From the NCBI GenBank assembly GCA_023101885.1, contig JALPQD010000087.1:4945951-5009950 (forward strand): 64,000 nucleotides of DNA. The letters are read 5' to 3'. A program made the position numbers and the translations under genes. The stretch is from Typhlomys cinereus. Taxonomy: Eukaryota; Chordata; Mammalia; Rodentia; Platacanthomyidae. The notes under the pieces are model-generated. The model was given only the letters and a program-made list of their open reading frames with translations. It had not been told where the DNA came from and made no database searches. This document shows positions 11,140 to 22,734 of this stretch, one piece after another; position 1 is the first letter of the stretch; each line of letters begins with the position of its first letter.

Positions 11140-12154
11140 ATGGCGTTTTTCAAAAGTTTTCAGCAGAATCTGCCCTCAGTGTCGTCTCTGGTGGACACGA
11201 TCAGCAGTGCTGTGGAAGATTTCAGTGCTGTCGTTGGAGAGGTTGGTTGTGCCTTAACTGACTCAGTCGCTGGTCAAGTATCGAACATGATGCATGGCTT
11301 CCGTTCAGAAGAAGAAGATTTTGCAGTAGACGAGGCTGTAGATTCTTCTAAAGTTAGCAGTGCCACACTGTCAGAAGGCTTTAGAAACTCTGCTTGTGCA
11401 AAAACACAGTCTGATTTAGACTATAGAGCAAAGCAAATAAATTGTTACAACTCCTCAGTTCCACCAAAGCAAGAACAAGGAACATATGAACAAAGATCCG
11501 AAGGTCAAGAAATTGGAAATGCTAGTGGTTCTGCTCTGAAGGGCCACATGAGTACTGGGGTCTCAGCTGCCATGAAGAACTTGAGGGCTGAATCTTCTTG
11601 TCATGAGCATGCTGACAGAGGTACAGCAGATGGATTAAGAATCTCAAGGAACGACAAGAGTGTTGTAAGGCAGGTAAGACACAAAGACTTAAAGGGAAAC
11701 CAGACCACCACCAGTGGAATAAACACACCGTGTGACCCGAAGATGTGCATGACCTCAGATTATTATAAAGCAGAAGAATGTACTAGATCTCAGCATGCAT
11801 CTGAGGGAACAGAGAAAAAGAAATCAAGGCACTTCAATAAAAATAATTATCTTGCTGCTGTAGAGCATTCTGATCATTTTAAAAAAGGTGAAAAGCATAC
11901 TAACTGTGAAGGATTCAAGAGGACTGAGCATTCGAAAGATACTGTGAGAAGCAATAGACATGAGACACAGAGACCCATTGCGAAAGAAGGCACATGTCCA
12001 GCTCTGTCAGCAAACTCTGAAGAACAGATAAATCCAGCAAAATACTCCAAAGTGAAAGAAAACATAAAAATACAGAAAAATGAAGTCAACCCTGCTGAGA
12101 GAGGAACAGCAGGGAGTAAGGTTGACAAATATTCTAAGATGTTGCCAGAAAAAG
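11140..12154 (+). CDS. Syt14: Probable alternative first coding exon of synaptotagmin-14 (TM-less N-terminus)
   Basis: There are 338 open codons from ATG 11140 (context gaaaATGg, A at -3 and G at +4, a strong Kozak match) to donor aaag|gtgagg at 12155, ending in phase 1. Joined to 15413 it gives Lys-Asp-Asn-Ser-Tyr in the correct Syt14 frame. The first ~60 residues (MAFFKSFQQNLPSVSSLVDT onward) look helical and amphipathic, with regularly spaced small and hydrophobic residues. The remaining ~280 are Lys/Glu/Ser/Thr/Asn-rich, without a predicted fold, signal peptide or membrane helix. An in-frame stop lies at 11089. Each AG acceptor I tested between that stop and the ATG is phase 2, phase 0, or makes a stop when joined to the TM exon. 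It therefore cannot serve as an in-frame cassette after 9292 and is best explained as a first coding exon with its own promoter or 5' UTR. The function of the segment is unknown to me. A kilobase without stops in AT-rich intron plus a phase-matched donor is the main evidence. Confidence 0.75.
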
Positions 12155-12435
12155 GTGAGGTCTCCCAGAGTTGATTTGAGTGACTTTCTTTTGATTCTTT
12201 TTAAATTAGAACATTTCTCAACTTTCCTGCCCATGTTTATATATCTAGCAAGACTCTCTTACGACCTCTTGCTGGGAGATATTTCTAAAGCCATTTAGGT
12301 TTTTTGTTTTGTTTTCTTTTTTTTCTAAACTACCAAGTGAAGTGTCGCCTCTGATCTCATACATTATTTGGCCACTTTTTCAGCAGTTCTGAGTTTTTTT
12401 TTTTTTCTTTTTTCCTTTTCCTCTTCCTTCTTCTT
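12155..12435. other. Intron after alternative exon
   Basis: Donor gtgagg at 12155, then an in-frame stop at 12172. T-rich runs at 12300-12420. Confidence 0.6.
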
Positions 12436-12575
12436 CGTGTTTTTGATACAAGAGTCTCATTGTTTAGCTTAGATTGTCCTGAATCTCACTTTGTCACTCG
12501 AGATGTTCTTATCTCTTCCTGCCAAGTACAGGGATGACAGGGTGAATCGCCCTACCTGGCTTCTGATTTTTCTTA
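12436..12575 (-). mobile_element. B1 SINE fragment (antisense)
   Basis: 'gatacaagagtctcattgtttagcttagattgtcctgaatctcactttgtc...cttcctgccaagtacagggatgaca' follows reverse B1 (tgagacagggtctcac...gtagccctggctgtcctggaactcac...) with many changes. Confidence 0.6.
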
Positions 12576-13255
12576 ATTTTCCAACTATACGTTTCTGATT
12601 TCCTTAAGTATTATGGTTATTTTAAATGGAGTTCATGTGGTGTGATACACATTTTTTTTTTCTGTCATGGCTAAGTCCTAAGTCAGTTATATAGCATTGC
12701 TCTTCATACTTACTCTATTGAGGATCTTGTAAAACATTTTGTTTTTCCTTCAGAGCAGTTGATCATGTATTGTTAAGTAGAGCACTTCCAGATCTGTCTT
12801 CAGTCATTTAGACTCACCTTTAGGCCATGTGCGTGCTCTAGTTCATGATGAGTATACACAAGCAGCACATTATTATTCATGAGTTCTTTATATAGATTAA
12901 GATTCTGACTAAGTATTTATAGTGTTCAGCCACAATATTTGTGACAATTTTCAAAACATTACTGCGGTTCTACTCCTGGTAATTGCTTCTGGTAATCCTT
13001 CATCATTTCCATTATTGCTAATCTGATCACTAGATCAAAAACATACTGGCTTTTGTTTATAAAATATTTACTTGCATTTTTTCCATAAATGTATATTTTC
13101 TTTAAATACTAGCAAAAACTGAGTAGCCATGGAAATAAGATTTGTTTTATTTCTGCTACACAATTCATCATGTTAGAGATCAGCTATGTATTGATTATAC
13201 AAACAGTTTTTAATGGCATATTGAAGGATATGAGGCCAGTGGGATAATTAAAACT
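12576..13255. other. Intron, nothing recognised
   Basis: AT-rich sequence with no feature. Confidence 0.5.
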
Positions 13256-13262
13256 GTGAATG

Positions 13263-13575
13263 ATGGCTGGGGAGATGACTCAGTGGTTAAAGTCTTTGAC
13301 TTGCAAGCAAATATCATCAGATCCCTGGTAAAATTGCTGGGTGTGTGTGACACCCTGCCTGTGATTCCATCCTGGAAGGTGGAGCCTGGGGATTCCCAAA
13401 GCAAGCTGGCTCGACAGCACTGTGCTCTTGATGTAATTAGAGACCCGGGCTCATAACAATAAGGTGGAAGAGTGAAATCATCCTTGGATCTTCACATTTA
13501 CTTAAGTGCACTCATGCACATGCACCTACATGGGTGCCCACCCACATGCAATACACACACACTTCACACATACAT
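13263..13575 (+). mobile_element. Diverged B2-superfamily SINE
   Basis: Head 'ggctggggagatgactcagtggttaaagtctttgacttgcaagc', internal 'gtgattccatcctggaaggtggagcctggggattcccaaagc', and a tail with mixed CA repeats. It matches the same family as 41895 and is older than the 33190 type. Confidence 0.65.
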
Positions 13576-14400
13576 GAAAGACAAATAAAAAAAGAATGTC
13601 AGTTTGAAAAATGTGTCCATTGTAGAGACCTTAACAGCTTGTGAACATTGACACATTGATTCACTAGGCTACAGTAACTTACTACTTACCAGAAAATAAA
13701 GTAACAGTTTATGTTGCTTTTTAAAGTAAATACTAATAGGATGAATACCCGCAACAAATACAAGTAGCAGTGCAAGGTTTTAATTTGATTCACACCACAG
13801 TCCCATGAATGTATTAGAACTAGCACCTCATTTATCCACAATGGGTATCCTAGAGCTTGTGTTGTAGGCTTTGCCTAGGAAGAAAGGGAGTTTCCGTCTC
13901 TCCTTCTGGATGTACCCCTGATGAAGGGCTCCTTGGTTACTGTACAAGGCGCCCACAGCTTTGAGCATCAGAAAGCCTTGATCTAGAAGCTCAGTAATGT
14001 CCAATTGAATTTTTAATGAAAAAAATTAAAAATCCCTATACTGTTCTAGAATAGCCACTAGTCACATGTGCTCTATGTACTAAAGGGTGACTGATAACAT
14101 GGAGAAGTTGAAACATGAATTTTAAATTAAATTGAGTTTAGTTAATTTAAATGGATGCATGTGACTGTTGGCTGTATTGGGCAGTATTTGTGACATCACA
14201 AGTAATGGACTCTGCTTTTAAAAATAATACAAAATTTATACCTCTTTAAATTTTCTTAAAATTTGGGTATGTTTAAATAAAAATTTCCTAATAATTTCAT
14301 CTTTCACAGGTAGTGTTAGCAGTTTAGTATATGTGCTTTCATATACATGCTACATATCTTTATGTATAGCTTGCATGAAGAAGTGTTTATATATATATGT

Positions 14401-14432
<32 letters not shown>

Positions 14433-15235
14433 ATATATAATTGCACCGTCTGTTCTATAACCTTTCTCTCAACGATGCTGTGATTATTCTTTCTCCGATA
14501 CTTATAAGCTAACCTGCTACCTGTTAGGGCTGCATAGTCCTCGTCCATAGTATTTCATGGATGTGTTATCACTTGTCTAGCCAAGGCCCACAAAGGGCAT
14601 GCTAGTTAGATATTATTTTGGTTTCCTCTTGCTGCTAACATATGTCACAAGCATATATCTTCATATACTTACTATTTTTGTAGACTTCATTCTTAGAAAT
14701 GGGTTGAGCAAGTTCCTAGAAATGGATCAAAGACCACAGAATTTTATTCACTATGTTCTGCCAATTTGCTGTGTAAAAACTTGTTCTAGTTATAATTCAA
14801 GCAGTGGTTTTATCTCCCATTTCTGTTTCCTTGTTAGAACCAAGCATTGAAAATATAGGCCAAAAATAAATCAGAAATGTATCTTGTAATACGTTTTTTG
14901 AAATCTTGAAAAATACAAATTACTTGAATCTAGTTCATATATATACTGGCAGTACGATAATTTCACTTTATGCTATTGACCCTTAAAAATTTTTGTAACA
15001 TGACAAGTACTATAATTTCCTGTGACTAAGAGTGCTTATAGATTTAGAGAACACAATGTGATTTTTTTCTATTTGGGCATAGAAATCTGTCACTTTCATC
15101 TTCTTACATGAAAGAAATTACATTTTTTTCCTAGAGCTGAAAAACTCAAGTCATGTATGTACATGCTTGCACACAAATGTTGCATGCTTAAAGCATTTTC
15201 AAGAATTTCAGTAATTTTATTGGCTTTATCTTGTG
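13576..15235. other. Intron with (TG)n microsatellite
   Basis: Single-copy-looking sequence apart from a TG tract at 14399-14430. The open frame at 14599-14850 has no support. Confidence 0.5.
14399..14430. repeat. (TG)n microsatellite
   Basis: About 16 uninterrupted TG dinucleotides flanked by ATAT runs. Confidence 0.95.
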
Positions 15236-15243
15236 TGCTGGTA

Positions 15244-15345
15244 GCACACACACATACACACACACACATATACACACTTGCATGTACATACAGGCATACA
15301 TGTGTATATATGTTTGTGCATGTGTTTGTATATTATATATATAAA
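15244..15345. repeat. CA block followed by TG/TA block, before the linker exon
   Basis: A CA-rich block (15244-15290) is followed by a TG/TA-rich block (15300-15345) that is roughly its reverse complement. It ends about 67 bp before the acceptor of the 15413 exon. Confidence 0.8.
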
Positions 15346-15412
15346 ACTTTGATAAATTTGCTATATGCCAGTATACTAAAATTGGTATTTCTTCTCCTGT
15401 CATTCCAAATAG

Positions 15413-15628
15413 ATAATTCCTATGTGGACAGAGATGAGCCTGGTTCATCCTCTGAAAGTGAAGATGAAGCCCTGGGTAAATACCATGAGGCCTTATGCAG
15501 AACACACCATTCTAGACTTCCATTGATAGATTCTAGACAGAAGAGCTATGCTTGGGAAACAAGGCAAAAATACAGTCCTTTGTCTGCGGAGTACGATGGG
15601 TACAGCAGTGAAGCATCCATAGATGAAG
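15413..15628 (+). CDS. Syt14: Synaptotagmin-14, acidic linker exon
   Basis: This 216-bp exon has acceptor ttctcctgtcattccaaatag before 15413 and donor gtaaga at 15629. It is phase 1 on both sides. It encodes NSYVDRDEPGSSSESEDEAL, then a stretch with HHSRLPLIDSRQKSYAWETR and QKYSPLSAEYDGYSSEASID, matching the SYT14 region between the membrane anchor and the first C2 domain. The Ser-Ser-Ser-Glu-Ser-Glu-Asp-Glu run is a typical acidic serine cluster that casein kinase 2 could phosphorylate (inference from motif only). There is no folded domain; it is a cytosolic spacer. Reading through the donor gives a stop at about 15802, so the longer open frame there is intron retention rather than coding sequence. 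Differences from the human protein that I recall (Val for Met, Arg for Lys, Pro for His) are conservative or lie in the disordered part. Confidence 0.93.
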
Positions 15629-17255
15629 GTAAGAAATTTTACTTCTTGAGCGACACTTTGCTATGTGGGATCCTTTGTGCACTAGCTGAGAGCATATGCA
15701 ATGGAGTCATGCTTCTGAGACTACACTTTATTCAAATGGAGATCTTCAGGTTCAGACAGAAAAAGGAAACCAGTTCTGAAATACCAAAAAACCAAAGGAC
15801 CTAATGATGTGCAAAGTGTAGTTCTTCTCTACATTGTATAAGCACTCAGCATGTCTGAGATGAAAATGAGAAAATGCTCTGCCTTGGCATGGAAGCTGAT
15901 CCTATCTGCTCATCCGTGTTCATTCTGACCCACACAGATAGAGACTTCTTCAGATGTTTTAGGTGGCTGGTGGCAGAAGCCATTGGGTGCATTCTGTGCA
16001 ATGTAGGTAATGGACACTGAAAGGATTTTTCAAGAGTTTCAGTAATTTCAAGGAGTATTTTGTCTCTGTTGGTTTCATGTTATATGCTGACATAAACTTC
16101 AGAGCAATCTTGTATTAAAGATTTATGTTCACATTCATATTTTCATGCTTTCTGTGATTGAAATGTGAAAGGTTTTGCCATTAATTAAAACATAGTTCTT
16201 TTCACATTTAAATTTGCTCATTTGCTTGTAGGATGACTTCTCATTGTCATTACTGTCTTCACATTCAGAAAAGGATAGTGTACTGCGGACAGCAGTTTTA
16301 TTTCTCTAACATAAATATTCTAATTTCATAGTTGTGATCTGTCTCTCCAAGCCTCTTACTATTGACTATTGACAATTCAGTCTTAATTCCAATTCATCAA
16401 CTTTTGCTTGGGTTTGCATTAGTTAAAGATTCCTCTGCCTCATTTGTATTTCTATATAATGATAAATGAACAAAATACTGATTTTTTTTAACCATGTAGA
16501 ATGACCATTATGAATTGTAAAGGAAGAAATAAAAAATATTAGGCTTTCACTCAAAGAAAAACCTTTGTAGTAGTGGGGACACAAGACTCACTCATGAAGA
16601 TGACTAAATAATGCCAAGTGGTAAAGCCAGCCCACAATAATACATCGCAGTACCCATGAGCAGCTGAGCAAAAGGAGAATGGATGGTGAACTTGCCGACA
16701 TTCCGGCCATGTCTTATGACCTGTTAGCCATGAAAACATGAGCAGCATAATTGTTATTAGGTATTTCATCCTGCCCAAAGTGGATACAACTGTCCTGGCA
16801 GAGTTGTCACGAGCGGAGAGTTTCACACAGCTCATGACTCAGCAGGTAAGACTGGCATTGAAAAGGGGAGTCGTGAGAACAGGGTGGCAGGCATAAGTAG
16901 ATTTGAGCAAGCCTGTGTTAGAATGTGTGACCCTAACCTTTCCTACAGATGCAGCTTATGGTCTTTTCCTCATCCATCTGTCCTTCCCCTCACTCTGATC
17001 CCTCTGCTGTCTTGGTTGTGTTCTGTCTGTGGATTCTTTGTTCTAGCATGCTCCAGGAGCCTCTGTGGAATGCAGTGAGAAACAAGGCCTGGCCTTGCCG
17101 CTCTTCTGCCCAACTCATCTTTATTATTGGTGTAGAGAGTTACCGTCTCATTTCATTTCGTCCAGATATTTGGACCTCATGTACTTTTCTACACATTTCT
17201 GTCCTAAGTTACCTGATAAAACATTCAGAGTAGGTTGCTTTTAAACATTCTCAAA
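15629..17255. other. Intron after linker exon, nothing firm recognised
   Basis: No further Syt14 exon is seen. Small open frames at 16551-17233 are unsupported. Confidence 0.5.
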
Positions 17256-17257
17256 TT

Positions 17258-19060
17258 AATTAATTTCAGAAACATTTGTTGAAACATTTCATGTCCATTC
17301 ACTGTGCTAGATACTGCGGATATAAAATGAAGAAAGCAAGCTAGTTCCTCACAAAATGCTCACAGGAGGAAGCCAATGTCGTAACTAAGAAGCACTCTGC
17401 TAGACACAAACAAGGTCCTTTGGAACGAGGCAGAGATCAAGATGTTCTTTGGGAGTTGGGGATGAGGGATGTCTAACACATTTTCACAAAGTAGGTGAAC
17501 TGATGTGAATGAAATTTGTGGGCGAACACAGAAGAAAGATGAGAGATTCTCATTCCTAAAACCTAGGGCTTGTGTTTAGAGACTGGATCATAGCAGAGCT
17601 AATTCCCTGCTCAGAGGTGCGCATTTCCTCTTCAAGGGAAGACAGTGTGAAGCCCTGGAAGGTTTTTAAGTAGATAAGTGTGACACTTTGCCAATAATGT
17701 GTTCAGAAAATATTATTTAACTGTCGAGCAAGATGTTGGGGGGCCAGGGCTAAGAAAGGCCCAATGATAGGTGGTGCATTTCAGTGCCAGCAAATGTAGT
17801 GGGAGTAAAGGATTAAGATATAAGAGAACGTGAAAGCAGTAAGTTTGTGGGAAAAGATAATTTGGCTCTAATCATCCTGTTGTGATGGGTTAATTTGTTA
17901 AAATGGGTAATGAGGTGACAGTTGAGAATGTAGGTCATAGCAGAGTGGATGGTAGCTTGTATATCATAGGCTATGGTTTATTCAGAGATCAGACCCCAGC
18001 TAGCTAAAGCAGATGTAGACAGAAGCATCGGATAGAGAAGGTGACTCTAAGCTGCTGTCACAGTGAAAGAGTGAGTGGTGAACACACTCAGAGGCCTGGA
18101 TACAGCACAGATGCAGAAGATGCAAAACACTGATGACATAGGAGGAAGGCAGTGGCATCTGCAGGGCTGTCATGAGAGAGCCACAGAGAGAGCATGAGGC
18201 TTGGCTTCAGCTTTAAGAATGAGGAGGAATTCATGAAAACACAAAGTGTAGGTATTTCAGATGGAATTTCATAAATTACAAAGAGTAAAGGTGCATAATG
18301 GATAGATGTTCAGGAATAACAAAAGTCATGCTTGACTCAAGCATGTGTGTTAGAGTGTGTGAGGTGGCAGTGTTGGGGGCAGAAGCAGGCACCTTCCGAG
18401 CACCTTCGACTAAGAGGATTGGGCCAGTCTGCTAGCCAAGAAAACACACTAAAGCTTTTTATCAAGAAACCATAAGCAGAGATGTGTAAACAATTCACCT
18501 AGAATATTGGAAGAAATCTCAGTTGCCAGTAGAAAATGATGAAGCCCGAGTGACCACAGTGGCAATAGGAACGTGGAGGAAGCACAGCATGGACACTGGG
18601 TCTACTGAGTCTACTGGATCTAGGATCTAATTGTATTTTGAACATTAGAGAAAAGGAAGGAAGCATCAAAAAAGCCCATGGTTTCCATCCTAAGTGACGG
18701 GAGTTGTGGGATCCAGGGAGGAATTGCTGGAAGTGGGGAGAAGGAAACATCAGGGTTTATGCATGAGACAAGACCCATTAGCAGAAGTAGTTCTTGAGCT
18801 TGCAGTCATGAATGGAGTTAGGGGGAAGATTTCAGAATACATATGCCTAGAGAGAGCATCAAGTTATGGCAGAGTTAAACTGAGAGGGGAGTGTGTGGAG
18901 AGAAACATCACAAAGCAAAAAGAGACGGTAGAAGAGATCAAGAAGAGGATCCAGAGAACACATCGTATAGTCAGTGGTGGAAGTATTGTATGGAAAGTGG
19001 AGAAATTGGACATGGTGCAAATTCAAAGCCCCCTTTTTTTTAGTATAAATTGAATTTAGT
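17258..19060 (+). mobile_element. Ancient interspersed repeat (L2-like), degraded
   Basis: Phrases such as 'cattcactgtgctagatactgcggatataaa', 'gaagccctggaaggtttttaagtagataagtgtgac' and 'cagtggaa...gagaag' follow an old mammalian-wide repeat read in sense. The alignment is by eye and patchy, and the end points are guesses. Confidence 0.35.
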
Positions 19061-20015
19061 AGAATAGAGTAGTGAGTCAGATTGTTAGAGGAAGTGATAG
19101 AACGAGCATCTCCTGCCTGTACCTTGTTATCACATGCTCTTGTTCTCCTTACCAGTGCTCGGTCAAGCAAAAGAAGTGGAAGGTCTGTAGTACTCTTGTC
19201 AGCCTGTGGCGTGTGCTGGGATCGCCCTTAACACACACCACGGTCTCGGGCTGCACAACATCCTGCCTGGACACTGCTGGTCATGTGAGGGCTCTGCCGA
19301 CATTCCTTGGGTGGTTCCGCTTCATTTTCTCCAGACAAGGGGAAGTTGAAGGGCATGGGCTGCGCTCTCCTGCTGCTCAGACCCTTTATTGTGCATGTTT
19401 CCATCCTGTAAGTTTGTAACGACTTGATTCCAACACACGTGAGTTGCAGTAACAACCAAAGAGAGGGAACCGTTTTCTGCTAATGTAACCTTGTAGCTTC
19501 ACCTTGCTAGTGCTCCAGTAGCCTGTCGGCTGTGTGTCATCACCCCTGTTGCTTCCTCCAGTGGAGAAACTGGGGAGCAGCGGGGATTGGAAGCAGATCT
19601 ATTAGTGTCTCTATGATGGGAACTATTGAACAGGGACTGGACACAAGAAGTTCAGAACAGCCTTAAACTGCCCCTCACGAAGCTCTCCCATCCCTGATTC
19701 AGTTTCTGCACACATTGTCCAATTTAATGTTCTCTGTACATTGTGGTAACAATGATTTTTCTAGTTTTATAGGAGTAAAAAGAAATTTGGAAGCAGGGAA
19801 CTTATTTTTAACCCAAATTTACACGTTACTAAAACTTCACCTGGTGAAGTCCGCAGCTGAGTTAATATCATGTGGCTTTTGCTCCAGCTTACTAATCCAG
19901 TTTCATACAAGATGACCTCCCTTAGGTGGGTTATTGTTTTAGAAAAGTAAAAATGAAAAAAAATGTAATAACCCATTTGGTGATCTTGTTTTTTCTGTTA
20001 TGGCTATATTAATCT
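19061..20015. other. Intron, nothing recognised
   Basis: Open frames at 19072-19455 on both strands have no family features. Confidence 0.45.
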
Positions 20016-20017
20016 TT

Positions 20018-21260
20018 CATTTTTTTTACAAGCATATTGAGTAATCATCCCTGCTCCCTTCCTTCTTCCTGCTCTCCCTCCTTTCCCTTCATCAGTGTGT
20101 CCTACTCCCTTCCACCTTCCTGTCTGATTACTTGTATGGGTCCTGGGGTTTCCTCTGGATCATCTGCTCTAGTAGAGGTTCAGGTCTCTGTGGCAGACCA
20201 GTGGCCCTTCCTTGGGCAGACTCATCGATTGGGGTACTCCCATTTACCTGTCTAGCCCTAACCCCTAAGGTTTCCACTGCATGTGATTATTTCTCCCCAG
20301 ACCTTGCTAATCTATGGGGTATGCTGATATGTCAGCCATTATGCAAGTCTGGTAAGGACAAGTCTCATTACAGTATGATCCTGGATGTAGCAGTCCTGTG
20401 TTGAGTGGAATTTCTTCCTATCTTTAGGCCCTAACAGATCTACTTTCCCCTCTTCTGTAAGGATCCCCAAGCTTTAGGATGGGGAGAGATTTGGTTGGCC
20501 TGATTCTGGGTGAGCAATGCAGGGTCGCTAGTACTCTGCATTCTGGTTGGCTGTTGTCTATTTCACTGCTCTTCCACTGCCTTAAGCTGCATCCTGTCAG
20601 GGTGTTGAGATCTTCTGTTGCAGAAGATGACTTCTAGGCTAAGTGCTGAGTGCTCTTCCAATCTATAGGTATAACAGCTAGTTACAGAGCAATTTGTTGA
20701 ACTGTCTTCCTACTTATAGGTTAATGGCTCCTTTTCCCTATTGATCTATTTCCTTCCCTTTTTAAGGTTCTTGTCTAGTTAACAGTGACAGGATGTGCTC
20801 CATTCTGACACATGTGCCTTGAGTCCAACAGAAAGCTGTTGGTTGTCTCCTTGATACTCATGCCACTATTACATTGGTGGTTACCTATTGCCATGGTGAT
20901 TTGTATTGTAACTTGTGGATTTCGTGTGTTGCTGAGGCCTGTGATTATTTTTCTCCTCCAGTAACTTCTACAGTATTCTTTAGTACTGTGTAAGCTATCC
21001 AACAAGGAGGAAGCTCTCAAACCAGTTCCAGTTGATGTCTTTTATCCATCTTCTGTGACCCATATGTGTTGCATCTTCAGTAATAGGATCTTACTGTCAG
21101 TTTTTGGAGGGCAACCAAGAGCAATGGCAAATGCCAATAATGTTTGGGGGCCTTTGAAACCTCTCTGACCAGCATTTTACCAGGAAGTGTCACATTCCTG
21201 TCGTTGAATTGTTACTGGGTTCTAAGTGGACAAGCTCAGGGCATTTTTGTTTTGCTTTGT
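20018..21260 (-). mobile_element. L1 3' UTR (antisense, 5'-truncated)
   Basis: A T-run at 20018-20028 (the poly-A tail in reverse) is followed by 'acaagcatattgagtaa' and a pyrimidine-rich block. It then follows the same sequence as the 33.9-35.3 kb copy, for example 'aagctttaggatggggagagatttggttggcctgattctgggtg' compared with 34387-34430. No ORF2 is retained. Confidence 0.7.
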
Positions 21261-21340
21261 TTTGTCCTCTGCAAAGGGACTGTCCACTCTTGATATCTTT
21301 AAATTTTTTTTCTAGGAAAAAGAAACTCTAAAAAAATTTT

Positions 21341-21641
21341 AATTTTTTTATTTATTATTTATTCCATTGTGCGTGTATGCATGTGTGCGTGTGTGTATGT
21401 ATGTGTGGGTATGTATGTATGTGTGTGTAGAACCACAGACGAATTCGGGAACCACCATGGACGCCTCCACCTCCTCCTTGTTTACTCTGCCCCGGGATTC
21501 ACAGGCTCCGCCCTACCAGGACCAGAAACGCAGGCCGCCCCCGCTTCCGCCCGGCGTCTATACGTGGGGTCTAGGATCCGAACTCAGGACCTTCTGCCTT
21601 CAAGGCAGAGGCTTAACCCCTGAGCCACCTCTCCAGCCCCT
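21341..21641 (-). mobile_element. B2-superfamily SINE, young subfamily (antisense)
   Basis: Reverse-complement reading gives the young consensus head 'ggggctggagaggtggctcaggggttaagcctctgcct'. The body has 'gcggaagcgggggcggcctgcgtttctggtcctggtagggcggagcctg' and the CA-type tail appears as TG at 21365-21430. The flanks aaactctaaaaaaatttta (21322 on) and aaactctaaaataatttta (21642-21660) are a target-site duplication with one mismatch. Confidence 0.9.
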
Positions 21642-21644
21642 AAA

Positions 21645-22345
21645 CTCTAAAATAATTTTATCAAGTTCATTTTGTTCACAATTTTATTTTTACTGTGTTC
21701 TTAAAATTAAAAGCATTTTAGAATTATTTGTGCCTTATTTTAAAAGAGTCAGAATCAAATATGATTCATGGATATCTGTTTTAAGTGTATGATCTGGGCC
21801 ACTATGTGAAGTTCCACTCCAACTAATTAGTCCTTTGCGTTTTGTATTACACAGTAGGATTCCATTTACGATGGCTTCCTGCAGGATCAAATTCAAAGTA
21901 AGATTATTAGCTTGCCTTTATGTTATTTATGACTTTTCATTCTTAGTTCACCATAGAGATTACCAAATGGTATTTATATATCATGAAAAGCTATATTATC
22001 AGACTTAAGTATTATTCTGAGATAGGTTATTTTAAAACACTATTAAACATAATTTTTGAGCTGTACATTGATCTGCCATTATTTTTCCCTTAGAGCTATG
22101 TCACAAGTTTTATGTAATTAATTTTGGTGTTCTCTTAAAATTTAGGTCATTAAAGCATAATGTTTTCTTCCTCTTAATAGTTTACTTTTAAAAATAAGCA
22201 TAAGAGAAATAAATTCTTCACATTTTCTAAGTGTATTTAAATTGTTTCCTAAAGATTGTTTTTGCTAAAATCCTCACTTTTTTGTGAGAAAAATAAATAA
22301 AAAATTTTTATCTGTATTTTCCAGAAATCTTTGAAGTAGATATGC
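21645..22345. other. Intron, nothing recognised
   Basis: AT-rich sequence with no feature. Confidence 0.5.
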
Positions 22346-22349
22346 TTAA

Positions 22350-22425
22350 TGGAATTGGAATGTAGCCCAGGGGTACAGTGCTCAGAGCATACTCAAGACC
22401 CTGATTATACCCAGCCCTGGAAAAA
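22350..22425 (+). mobile_element. ID-like SINE
   Basis: 'ggaattggaatgtagcccaggggtacagtgctcagagcatactcaagaccctgattatacccagccctgg' followed by an A-rich tail matches the ID pattern (tRNA-Ala-derived, A and B boxes in order). Confidence 0.7.
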
Positions 22426-22734
22426 AAGAGATAAAGATACATTTACAAATTTGTAATTCTGAGAGTGAAGTATATTACAGTCTATTTATATTCTTGATAA
22501 ATATTTTGGTTTTAGGCTGTGTTCTATAATATTCCTCTTCAGAAGCGTACTATCTGTGATTTTAGAATGTGATCAATTCAAAGTCTTTAAGACTGCTACA
22601 TTATTAGTGTTCTAGAGATCTTTTTATGAAATGAGATTGATCTCAATGATGTGGAATTCTTTTTAAACTTTCTAATTTTCCCTTTTATTTTTGTAAGACT
22701 TAAATGCTGTTTTAGTATTTTAACCCTTGTTTGT

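Noticed and set aside
15157..15804. 215-residue open frame covering the linker exon
   Set aside because: Only 15413-15628 is coding. The upstream part is CA-repeat intron and the downstream part is past a good donor. The frame is the exon plus read-through.
21367..21792. Frames containing 'RPPPLPPGVYTWGLGSELRTF'
   Set aside because: The same peptide recurs at 33185, 36486, 44595, 55307 and 57469 because it is the translated antisense of the young SINE. It is not a protein family.
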